Positions 56,719-64,000 of a stretch of DNA of 64,000 nucleotides are shown piece after piece. Numbering within the stretch: the stretch's first letter is position 1; each line of letters starts with the position of its first letter. Made by a program: the position numbers and the translations under genes. The stretch spans positions 1 to 64,000 of the forward strand of contig JAXLQJ010000044.1 in NCBI GenBank assembly GCA_046331705.1, written 5' to 3'. The notes under the pieces were generated by a model. The model was not told the origin of the DNA. It saw only the letters and a list, made by a program, of their open reading frames with translations, and did not search any database. The stretch comes from JADJOY01 sp046331705 [NCBI: bacterium]. Lineage in GTDB: Bacteria; JADJOY01.

Positions 56719-59148
56719 ATGCAATGCCGATTCGCCACGCGCGCGCGAGGTCACCGGCGCACGCTCTCCACGGTCGCTTGGCTGGTCGCCGTCGGCAGCG
56801 CGCTCGCCGGCGCGGGGTGCGGCGGAGATGGCGGTGCCTCGAGCGCGCCGTCGGTGGACGAGTACCGGGTGGTGAAGATCGACGCCGGGCCCGACCTCGA
56901 GTTCCGCGTCCAGGACGCGTTCATCCGCGCCCAGCCTGGGACCGTGATCGAGCTCCCCGAGGGACGCTTCGAGATCGCGAGCCAGCTGGTCGTCGACCAA
57001 TCGCACGTGGTCGTCCGCGGTCAGGGGATGGACAAGACCACGCTCGACTTCGCCAAGCAGGAATCGGGCGCCGAGGGGATCCTGGCGCGCGGCGACGCGT
57101 TCCAGATCGAGGACATCGCCGTGCTCAACGCGCCCGGCGATTGCCTGAAGGTCGACGATGCCGACGGCGTCACCATTCGGCGCGTGAAGGCCGGCTGGCC
57201 GACCGCCAGCACCCAGAACGGCTCGTACGCGATCTATCCCGTCGGCTGCCAGAACGTGCTGATCGAGGACAGCTACGCGAGCGGAGCCTCGGACACCGGC
57301 ATCTACGTCGGGCAATCGAAGAACATCGTGGTGCGCCGCAACTTCGCCGAGCTCAACGTGGCGGGCATCGAGATCGAGAGCTCGAACGACGCCGACGTCT
57401 ACGAGAACGAGACCACGCGCAACTCGGGCGGCATCCTGGTCTTCGACCTGCCCGGGCTCACCATCAGCGGTGCGCGCGCCCGCGTGTACGACAACCACGT
57501 CCACGGAAACAACAACCCGAACTTCGCGCCCGCCGGCAACATCGTCGGCTTGGTGCCGACGGGCACCGGGCTGATGGTCATGGCGAACGACGACGTCGAA
57601 GCCTTCGGCAACGAGATCGTCGACAACTTCACGACGGACGTGGTGGTCGCGAGCTACCAGGTCACCGGCCTGCCCTACGACGATCCCGAGTTCGATCCCC
57701 ACCCCCAGCGCAATTTCATCCACGACAACGTCACCGAGCGCGGCACGGATTTCTTCTTCGACGGCGGCCAGCTCGGCATCTTCGCCAGCCTGCTCTTCTT
57801 GTTCACGCCCGAGCGCGTCATCCCCGATCTCGTCTACGACGGCATCGCCGAGAACGCGCTCGGCCTGCACCCGCTGCCACCCGAGCAACAGAACTGCTTC
57901 CGCGGCAACGTCCGCCGCGATGGATCGACGGCGACCTTCGGTGACCTCAACCTCCGGCCCCGTCCCGGCGTGCCCCTGCCCGCCGGCCCGATCAGCACCG
58001 ACCCCGCGCCGTTCGATTGCAGCCAGCCCGCGGAGGCGGCGGTGCGACTCGCGTCGCTCGCGCCGATCCCGGCGACCACGCAAGGCCCCACGGAAGCGGA
58101 GATCGCCGCCGCCTGCACGCCCAGCGGCACCGCCGTGAACTTCAGCGCCGTCGAGTTCGATTGCCCGACGCTCGCCGGCTACAACCTCTACGACCTTCCG
58201 AGCGACTTGATCGGCACCGGCGCGCTGCACGGCGGGATCCCGTACGACCTGACCACCCCGCTCTTCTCGGACTACGCGCTCAAGAATCGCATCGTCTACG
58301 TCCCGCCTGGCGCCCACGCCACGTACACCGCGGACGGCGCGTTCTCGTTTCCAGTCGGCACGATCATCGCGAAGACCTTCAGCTACCTCGAGTCCAACGA
58401 GGATCGCTTCGCCGCGGACACGATGATCGAGACGCGCCTGCTGCTCCACCGCGCCGACGGCTGGGTGGGTCGCGCCTACATCTGGGACGACGACCAGCAG
58501 ATGGCCCGGCTATCGCTCGGCGGCGGCGCCAAGCTCGTGGTCTGGTACGACGGCGAGAAGAACCAGCACTCCACGACTTACCGCATCCCCAACGCACTCC
58601 AGTGCAACACCTGTCACTCCGGCGGAGCGACCGCGGATCCGATCGGACCGAAGGCGCGACTCCTCAACAAGGACTTCACGTACGGAGACGGCGCCGGCCC
58701 CACGGAGAACCAGCTGGTCCACTGGACCAAGGCCGGTGCGCTCTCGGGCGCGCCGAGCGATCCGGCGCAGGCGCCGCGCCTCCCGGTGTGGAACGACCCG
58801 AACGACGGCACGCTCGAAGGCCGCGCGCGTGCCTATCTCGAATCCAACTGCGCCCACTGTCACTCGGAGACCGGCTATGCGCGGTTCTCCGGCCTCTACT
58901 TGAACAGCCACGACGCGCTCGGAACCGCATACGGCCTCTGCAAGACGCCGGTCGCCGCGGGCCGTGGCGCCGGCGCGTTCCAGTACGACATCGTCCCCGG
59001 TCATCCCGAGGAATCGATCCTGACCTTCCGCATGGGCTCGAACGATCCCGGCATCAAGATGCCGGAGCTCGCGCGCAGCGTCGTCCACGAAGAAGGCCTC
59101 GCGCTCGTGACCGAATGGATCCAGAGCCTCGAAGGAGCGTGCCAATGA
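56719..59148 (+). CDS. lipoprotein fusing parallel beta-helix and two-haem c-type cytochrome domains
   Basis: 809 residues from ATG 56719, with GGAG 7 nt upstream. A signal peptide ends in ALAGAGC, a lipobox. Residues about 60-390 are a right-handed beta-helix (VRGQGMDKTTLDFAKQ, IEDIAVLNAPGDCLKVDD, RRNFAELNVAGIEIESS). Residues about 470-809 are of the SO_2930/HNE_0200 type: GYNLYDLPSDLIGTGALHGG, FSYLESNEDRF, then haem motifs CNTCH (629-633) and CAHCH (711-715) and a final PGHPEESILTFRM. In other genomes I know these as separate adjacent genes, so this fusion supports a shared surface function, probably electron transfer or polymer oxidation. Confidence 0.88.
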   Translation: MQCRFATRARGHRRTLSTVAWLVAVGSALAGAGCGGDGGASSAPSVDEYRVVKIDAGPDLEFRVQDAFIRAQPGTVIELPEGRFEIASQLVVDQSHVVVRGQGMDKTTLDFAKQESGAEGILARGDAFQIEDIAVLNAPGDCLKVDDADGVTIRRVKAGWPTASTQNGSYAIYPVGCQNVLIEDSYASGASDTGIYVGQSKNIVVRRNFAELNVAGIEIESSNDADVYENETTRNSGGILVFDLPGLTISGARARVYDNHVHGNNNPNFAPAGNIVGLVPTGTGLMVMANDDVEAFGNEIVDNFTTDVVVASYQVTGLPYDDPEFDPHPQRNFIHDNVTERGTDFFFDGGQLGIFASLLFLFTPERVIPDLVYDGIAENALGLHPLPPEQQNCFRGNVRRDGSTATFGDLNLRPRPGVPLPAGPISTDPAPFDCSQPAEAAVRLASLAPIPATTQGPTEAEIAAACTPSGTAVNFSAVEFDCPTLAGYNLYDLPSDLIGTGALHGGIPYDLTTPLFSDYALKNRIVYVPPGAHATYTADGAFSFPVGTIIAKTFSYLESNEDRFAADTMIETRLLLHRADGWVGRAYIWDDDQQMARLSLGGGAKLVVWYDGEKNQHSTTYRIPNALQCNTCHSGGATADPIGPKARLLNKDFTYGDGAGPTENQLVHWTKAGALSGAPSDPAQAPRLPVWNDPNDGTLEGRARAYLESNCAHCHSETGYARFSGLYLNSHDALGTAYGLCKTPVAAGRGAGAFQYDIVPGHPEESILTFRMGSNDPGIKMPELARSVVHEEGLALVTEWIQSLEGACQ

Positions 59149-59567
59149 GGCTCACGCAGGATCTCGCGAGGCCTTCCCATCCGCTCACGGCCTCGCAGTC
59201 GACATCCAAGGAGCGTCATCGTTCGAGGGGCAACGGGTAGCGACGAAACCGATCGCAGGCCTGTAGCGAGCAAGCACAGCACTCGCTTCTCGACCCGGCC
59301 GAGTCCTTCGCATCGAGCGCCAAATCGAATACGCAACTCCCGATCGTCCGGGCGATTGGATGCCTTGCGTTCCGGCGCTCGAGGCGGGGCGGATCGGAAG
59401 ACCATCGCTCCCGGGCCGCTTTCCACACGAGTGAGGACGCCCTCGGCGCGAGGCGGTCGACGGGGAATCGTCCGACTCGTTCGCGGCACGGGCGGATCCT
59501 CGCCCTCGATTCCACACCCGCAGCAGCCCCGGCTCTCGCGCACCCGCTTGCCGAGCGGTCGCACCCT
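59149..59567. other. 419-bp intergenic region with no recognised element
   Basis: The gap lies between the convergent stops of the beta-helix/cytochrome gene and the membrane-protein gene. Open frames here are short and compositionally like shadows. No hairpin with a T-tract or repeat was noticed. Confidence 0.4.
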
Positions 59568-60716
59568 TCACCCGCTCGCGAGGTCTCCGTCGCAACGAGC
59601 GACGAGGCCGAGCGCCTCGGCGAGCCCGGGGTTGCTGCCGTCGAGGCGCCAGAGGTAGCCGTCCAGCACGTAATGCGTCGCCTGTGGCAGCGCGAGCAGC
59701 GGTACGACGATCGCCTGCCACGCCGATAGATCGAGCGCGGGAAACGGAAAGAGCCGCGGATGATCGCGCCACACCGCGCCGTCCCAGAGCCATTCCTCGG
59801 CGAAGGCGAGTGCCACGAGTCCCAGGGCGAAGAGCGCGAAGCGGCGCGGGGCGAACACGGCGGCGAGCATCCGGCTCAGCGAGGAGCCGCCCGCGGGTTT
59901 GACGGAGCTCGCCCAGCGGATCACGCCGTAGCGGTGCGAGATCGCCATGTACGGGATGCCGTGAACGAGCACGTTCGCGGCGGTGAAGGCGAAATCGCTC
60001 TCCCAGAGCACGATTCCCGCCCACCACGTCGCGGCGGTGGTGACGACCAGCAGGATCTTCCCCGTGAACCACGGCTGACCCGCGACGCGGCGCTGGATCT
60101 GGCGCACGGCGAACGCCAGCAGCACGACGATCCAGACGCCGCGGGCGATCGCCGCGGCCGTCGACGGCACCCCCGCGACGAAGTCTCCGTCGATCAGCCA
60201 CGCGAACGGTCGCGGCAGCCGCGCGTGCCACGAGATCAGCGGATAACCGGTCGCCACGTAGATTGCCGCCTCGTCGACGAACCGATCGACGCGTGAACGA
60301 TCTCCGGCACGATGCCGGTAGAGCCGCATCCACCCGAGCTGCTGCTTCACGAAGTGGAATACCGCCACGTACGCGAGCACCCGCCAGAACGCGAGCGGCG
60401 AGAGCGAGTAGAGAAAGACGCCCACCACCCAGGCCGCGATCGGCACCGCCACGTAGAGCCCGAGCCGGCGCTCGAGCTCGGCACCGTCGAGGTAGACGCG
60501 CAACGTGGTGCCGTGGACGTGCGCCACGTCCACCGCCACCACCAGCGCCAGCCACGCCCAGGTGGGCGTCGAGCCGTCCGGCTCGGCGAGCCGCCCGGCG
60601 AGCGCGCCCAGCACCAGCGCCACGATCGCCGGCAACACCAGGAACGCCGCGTCGTACGCCGGATCGACGAGCCAAACGCTCGGCAGCGGCCGCGCCGCGC
60701 GGCTCGCGAGGCTCAT
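59568..60716 (-). CDS. polytopic membrane protein of unknown function
   Basis: 382 residues from ATG 60714-60716, overlapping the oxidoreductase stop in ATGA. About nine or ten membrane helices are seen (AFLVLPAIVALVLGALAGRL, VLAYVAVFHFVKQQLGWM, IVVLLAFAVRQIQ). The loops contain many histidines and aromatic residues (DVAHVHGTTLRVY, HGIPYMAISHRYG, PQATHYVLDGYLW) that could bind metal, as in membrane desaturases or hydroxylases, but the classic histidine boxes are not evident. It is the last gene of the coupled run with the FAD oxidoreductase. Confidence 0.7.
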   Translation of the reverse strand: MSLASRAARPLPSVWLVDPAYDAAFLVLPAIVALVLGALAGRLAEPDGSTPTWAWLALVVAVDVAHVHGTTLRVYLDGAELERRLGLYVAVPIAAWVVGVFLYSLSPLAFWRVLAYVAVFHFVKQQLGWMRLYRHRAGDRSRVDRFVDEAAIYVATGYPLISWHARLPRPFAWLIDGDFVAGVPSTAAAIARGVWIVVLLAFAVRQIQRRVAGQPWFTGKILLVVTTAATWWAGIVLWESDFAFTAANVLVHGIPYMAISHRYGVIRWASSVKPAGGSSLSRMLAAVFAPRRFALFALGLVALAFAEEWLWDGAVWRDHPRLFPFPALDLSAWQAIVVPLLALPQATHYVLDGYLWRLDGSNPGLAEALGLVARCDGDLASG

Positions 60717-62479
60717 CCCAGCGCCTCGAATGGCACGCGCAGCGCCGCGAGCACCTCCTCGGCAGCGCGCACGCCGTGGTAGTGGGCTTCCTCGAAGAGC
60801 GGCAATCCCGAGAGGTCGGTATGCGCGAAATGCACCGCGCCGCGCGGCTCCGCGGCGCGTCGGCGCGCGGCGCCGAACACGAAGCCGGGCACGGGGCGCA
60901 CCATGGCGTGGCCCCAGCGCCACGCCTCGATGCGCGTGACGCACGCGTCGAGGTCTGGATGGCCACGCCTCAGGTCGGCGAGGATCGCGCTCGCCGCGTC
61001 GACGAAGCTCGTTTCCAGCAGGCGCTTTCGGGCGAGCGCCGGATCGGCGTCCGTGAGCGGCAGGTAGTAGGTCCAGACCGTCGGGCCGTAGCGGGTGGGC
61101 GCGCGGCGCGCGCAGCCGGTGGTCGCCGTCGAAGCGCGTCCCGCGGGATCGCCGCTCAGCTGCGCGAGCACGCTCGGAGAGCAGCGACCTTCGTCGGTCT
61201 GGTGTGTCGCGTCCACGTAGCCCAGGCCGGCGCTGCCGTAGAGCACGTTGTCCCACGCTTGCGGGAATCCGCGCGAGCGCGGGTGTCGCGCCAGCGAGAG
61301 GTTCGCCACGAGCCAGGGGCTGACCTGGAACTCGCGCGCGTCGCGGATCAGCTCGTCGTCGGCGAGCAGACGCGCGGCGAACATCCTGGGTAACGCGACG
61401 ATCACGCGGTCGGCCTCGAGCGCCTCCGCGCGATCCATCGCCGGGTCGTAGGTCCAGACCTCGACCGGCGCACCGACGGCGGCGGGATCACCGCCTCTGG
61501 CAGCGGGTCTGGCGCGGATGCGCGTGACCGCGACGCCCGCGCGCAGCCGCCCGCCGCCGCCGGCGGCGCGCTGCGCCAGGTGCGCCACCAAGCGGCCGTT
61601 GCCCTCCGGCCAGGTGAGGAACGGCTGCGTGTCGCCGTGCTCCCAGCGGGACGCGAAGTAGTGGATTCCCGCCCACGCGCTGGTGGTCTCGAGTGTCGAG
61701 CCGAAATCGTCGCGGCAGCCGTACTCGACGAGCCAGCGCAGGCGCTTGGAGCGAAAGGCGCGCTCGTCCAACCACTCGGCCATCGAGATGCGGTCGAGCG
61801 CGGTCACGTCCGCGTCGTCGGAACCGTGCGCCATCGGCACGGCGAACGCACGCCTCCCGCGACCATCGCGAAGCATCGCCCAGCGCGCGATCTCGGCGTC
61901 GAAGCGATCCCGCTCCGCGAGCTCCTCGGGCCTCGCCCCGGGCCACGGAAAGAGCCCCTCGTACCAGCGATCGGCCACGAAGACACGCTCCTCCGGCGCG
62001 CGACAGAGCTGCCCCTCGTCCGCGACGAACGCACCGCTTGCCGGATCGCGCAGGCCGGCGCCGGCCTCCACCAGGAGCTCGATCATCGCTTTCGCGTGAG
62101 GCAACGGCGCCGGCACGTAATGGGCGCCCCACGGGAACGCGCTGATCGCGTTCTCCCCCGGGCGCGCGGTCCCACCCAGAATCGAATCGAGCTCGACGAG
62201 CTCGAAATCGTGGAAGCCGGCGCGCGCCAGCCGCCATGCCGCCGTCAGACCCGCGACACCGCCGCCCACGATGAGCACCGGCACGCGTCGGCGCGCGCTC
62301 GGTGGCGGCGCGAAGCCATCGCGCAAGCGATGCCCGAGCTCGTGAGGCGCGCCGACGAAATCGCCTTCGATCGCCCGCGGCCGCGGCTCGCGACACGCCG
62401 AGAGCGCCGCCGGCAACCCGACCAACGCGGCGACGGCCTCCCGCCGCGAGATCCGCGCCCCCAGGCAATCACGCGTCAC
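60713..62479 (-). CDS. exported FAD-dependent amine-oxidase-type oxidoreductase
   Basis: 588 residues from an ATG at 62477-62479. The N-terminus is Tat-like: ISRREAVAALVGLPAALSAC with a twin arginine and a lipobox-type cysteine. The dinucleotide-binding fold is VLIVGGGVAGLTAAWRLARAG (72-77 hold GGGVAG), then ELVELDSILGGTARPG. LTWPEGNGRLVAHLAQRA and VIVALPRMFAARLL follow, and the C-terminal FAHTDLSGLPLFEEAHYHGVRAAEE is the FAD-closing segment of the amine-oxidase family. It is followed by a coupled membrane protein and preceded by a spermidine synthase-like gene, so polyamine metabolism is possible. Confidence 0.85.
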   Translation of the reverse strand: MTRDCLGARISRREAVAALVGLPAALSACREPRPRAIEGDFVGAPHELGHRLRDGFAPPPSARRRVPVLIVGGGVAGLTAAWRLARAGFHDFELVELDSILGGTARPGENAISAFPWGAHYVPAPLPHAKAMIELLVEAGAGLRDPASGAFVADEGQLCRAPEERVFVADRWYEGLFPWPGARPEELAERDRFDAEIARWAMLRDGRGRRAFAVPMAHGSDDADVTALDRISMAEWLDERAFRSKRLRWLVEYGCRDDFGSTLETTSAWAGIHYFASRWEHGDTQPFLTWPEGNGRLVAHLAQRAAGGGGRLRAGVAVTRIRARPAARGGDPAAVGAPVEVWTYDPAMDRAEALEADRVIVALPRMFAARLLADDELIRDAREFQVSPWLVANLSLARHPRSRGFPQAWDNVLYGSAGLGYVDATHQTDEGRCSPSVLAQLSGDPAGRASTATTGCARRAPTRYGPTVWTYYLPLTDADPALARKRLLETSFVDAASAILADLRRGHPDLDACVTRIEAWRWGHAMVRPVPGFVFGAARRRAAEPRGAVHFAHTDLSGLPLFEEAHYHGVRAAEEVLAALRVPFEALG

Positions 62480-62546
62480 GCGTCACCTCGCTCGCGTGAG
62501 TGGCCAGCCGATCCGCGCAATTCGGTCTCCGCGCGCCGTCGATCCA

Positions 62547-62646
62547 TCCCGGTGCCGGCGGCACCACACGAGCGAAGCGAGTGACTCAGGGGTGGGGCCC
62601 CGTCGCGGCTTCGCCGTGACGGGGCGGGGGGCTGGAACAGCCCCCC
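62547..62646. repeat. palindromic element, intergenic (copy B)
   Basis: 62547-62638 is the second copy of the element found in frame in dnaE2 (34218-34310). Hairpins in order: GGTGCC-GGC-GGCACC; a central stem CCCCGTCGCGGC (62598-62609) with GCCGTGACGGGG (62613-62624); and GGGGGGCTG-GAA-CAGCCCCCC (62626-62646). The stems differ in sequence from copy A but still pair, which indicates a structured mobile element rather than chance. It lies in the 208-bp gap 62480-62687. Confidence 0.75.
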
Positions 62647-62693
62647 GAGGAAACCTCGGACTAGGCTGCCGTCGCTCCGACGGAAGCCTAGTC
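62645..62693 (-). terminator. stacked hairpins over the spermidine synthase stop codon, terminator-like
   Basis: CCGAGG-AAA-CCTCGG (62645-62659) is followed directly by a long stem, 62659-62693, with outer arms GACTAGGCT/AGCCTAGTC and inner arms CCGTCG/CGACGG. The second stem contains the stop codon (62688-62690). On the minus strand these structures follow translation end of the upstream gene. No T-tract is present, so termination is plausible but not proven. Confidence 0.5.
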
Positions 62694-64000
62694 CCACCGG
62701 CGCCACTCCTCGTCGTAGTACTGGACGAGGATCTGGTTGTCGAGCCGGTTCACCTCGCCCTCGAGAGGCGCCAGGTCGGGACCGAACACGAAGAGCGTGG
62801 GCAAGAGCTGGTCGTCGAGAAAGCGCAGATCGGGGAGCGTGCGGCGCGGCGCCTCGAAGGGCGCGCGCTTCGCGAGCACGAATCCCCACTCGCCGAACGA
62901 CGGCACGGGCACGTGGTAGGGCCGCACGGTGAACCCCGCCTTCTCGATGGTGCGCGCGATGCACCAGTACGACTTCCGCGCGAACAACGGCGAGGTGGCC
63001 TGCACCGCGATGGCGCCGTCCTCGGCGACGTGCGGCGCGAGCAGCCGGTAGAAGCGCGTGGTGTAGAGCTTGCCCAGCGAGAAGTTGTTGGGATCGGGAA
63101 AATCGACGATCACCACGTCGTAGCGCGCATCCGCCGGAGCCTCGTCGAGCCATGCCATCGCATCGGCGTTCACGACCCGCACCCGCGGGTTCTCGAGCGA
63201 GGCGCCGTTGAGGTCGCGCACCAGCGGCAACCGTGCAACCACCTCCGTCATCGCGGGATCGAGATCGACCAGCGTCACGTGCTCCACCGTTGGGTGCTTG
63301 AGGATCTCGCGCACGGCGAGCCCGTCGCCGCCGCCCAACACCAGCACGTTGCGACCGCGCGCCGCCGCCGCGAACGCTGGATGCACGAGCCCCTCGTGGT
63401 AGCGGTACTCGTCGACGCTCGAGAACTGGAGGTTCCCGTCCAGGAAGAGCGCGAACGTGTCGCGATTCTTGGTCAGCACGATGCGTTGATACGGCGTCTG
63501 CTTCGACCACACGATCGGATCGGCGTAGTGCTCCTCCTCGGCCAGGCTCGTGAGCCGGTCCGCGGACACGAACGCCGCCATCAACGCCACCAGCACCGCC
63601 AGACACTGCACCCGCAGCCACGACACGGCGCGGATCTCGGAAGCGAGCAGCCACGTCGTCCAGAGCGCGGCGAGCGCGTTCAACGCACCGAACCCCAGCG
63701 AGCTTCGAACCAGGCCGAGCCGCGGGACGAGCAGGATCGGGAAGAGCAGCGAGGCGATCAGGGCGCCCAGGTAGTCGAAGGCGAGCACCTGTGCCACGAC
63801 CTCCTTGAACGTCAGCCGGTCGCGCAAGATGCGAAGCAGCAGCGGGATCTCGAGGCCGACCAGCACCCCGATCACGACCACCACGCCGTAGAGCAGCGGA
63901 CGGAACGCGGCGAAGCGGCCGAACGCGAAGAAGAGCAGCGGCGCCGAGAAGCCGCCCACCACCGCCACCGCCAGCTCCACGTCCACGAATCGTCGCGCCA
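62688..64000 (-). CDS. membrane-fused spermidine synthase-like aminopropyltransferase (N-terminus outside window)
   Basis: The frame is open to the window edge, and the visible N-terminal part starts inside a membrane helix (residues before and after VDVELAVAVVGGF), so the true start lies beyond 64000. At least five helices (LLYGVVVVIGVLVGLEIPLLL, VLAFDYLGALIASLLFP, and others) precede the methyltransferase-fold domain. That domain has YQRIVLTKNRDTFALFLDG, the SAM/dcSAM loop VLVLGGGDGLAVREIL, TLVDLDPAM and DFPDPNNFSLGKLYTTRFY. It would transfer aminopropyl groups to putrescine-type amines at the membrane. It is the first visible gene of the coupled set with the FAD oxidoreductase. Confidence 0.9.
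   Translation of the reverse strand, partial: ARRFVDVELAVAVVGGFSAPLLFFAFGRFAAFRPLLYGVVVVIGVLVGLEIPLLLRILRDRLTFKEVVAQVLAFDYLGALIASLLFPILLVPRLGLVRSSLGFGALNALAALWTTWLLASEIRAVSWLRVQCLAVLVALMAAFVSADRLTSLAEEEHYADPIVWSKQTPYQRIVLTKNRDTFALFLDGNLQFSSVDEYRYHEGLVHPAFAAAARGRNVLVLGGGDGLAVREILKHPTVEHVTLVDLDPAMTEVVARLPLVRDLNGASLENPRVRVVNADAMAWLDEAPADARYDVVIVDFPDPNNFSLGKLYTTRFYRLLAPHVAEDGAIAVQATSPLFARKSYWCIARTIEKAGFTVRPYHVPVPSFGEWGFVLAKRAPFEAPRRTLPDLRFLDDQLLPTLFVFGPDLAPLEGEVNRLDNQILVQYYDEEWRRWD

Overview
The window is high-GC DNA of a Gram-negative bacterium. It encodes a FadL-type outer-membrane channel, a DsbD-type membrane reductase, lipoproteins, an RNase R, an ECF sigma/anti-sigma pair and an ImuA-ImuB-DnaE2 mutasome. 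The gene mix (zinc-ribbon/TPR protein, FG-GAP lipoprotein, CSLREA beta-helix, hybrid histidine kinase, many GTG starts) suggests a deltaproteobacterial or myxobacterial-type lineage. That is inference; no rRNA, tRNA or marker gene is present to settle it.

The left end (1-4.5 kb) is accessory and visibly AT-richer. A large minus-strand gene cut by the window edge has an N-terminal SIR2-type NADase domain and a C-terminal PIN-like nuclease domain, a layout typical of anti-phage or conflict proteins. Next come a HEPN-like small protein flanked by inverted integron-core-like heptamers, an inverted-repeat-rich recombination region, and an integron integrase (IntI). The putative cassettes lie downstream of intI, the reverse of the classical layout.

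From 4.8 to 30 kb the content is mostly envelope biology: rhodanese, DsbD-family reductase and redoxin; an esterase; a dedA/VTC/DUF4956/cotH operon; an inositol phosphatase-family enzyme; FadL; GDPD; a zinc-ribbon/J-like/TPR protein; a GT39-type glycosyltransferase; a diguanylate cyclase; the sigma/anti-sigma pair; an ABC-2 exporter; and an FG-GAP lipoprotein. A RAYT-type transposase follows (30.8 kb), with GGTGCC-type repeats on both sides. One such repeat recurs inside the anti-sigma coding sequence.

The 32-39.5 kb block holds a CBS protein, an LLM-class oxidoreductase, dnaE2, imuB, imuA and alkB: damage tolerance and repair. dnaE2 carries an in-frame palindromic insertion whose second copy is intergenic at 62.5 kb.

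At 39.6-44.3 kb is the most unusual locus. An intact RHH antitoxin and a truncated vapC are followed by a P-loop NTPase and an overlapping TPR gene, then by a truncated Uma2 gene. The TPR gene contains eleven near-identical 144-bp units with a cluster of indels. Both edges of the NTPase-TPR pair sit in broken genes, so it looks like an inserted two-gene conflict module.

The right end (44.5-64 kb) encodes membrane and surface proteins, an acyltransferase/GNAT pair, a hybrid histidine kinase, RNase R, a lipoprotein fusing a beta-helix to a two-haem cytochrome, and a translationally coupled run of spermidine synthase-like, FAD oxidoreductase and membrane protein genes.
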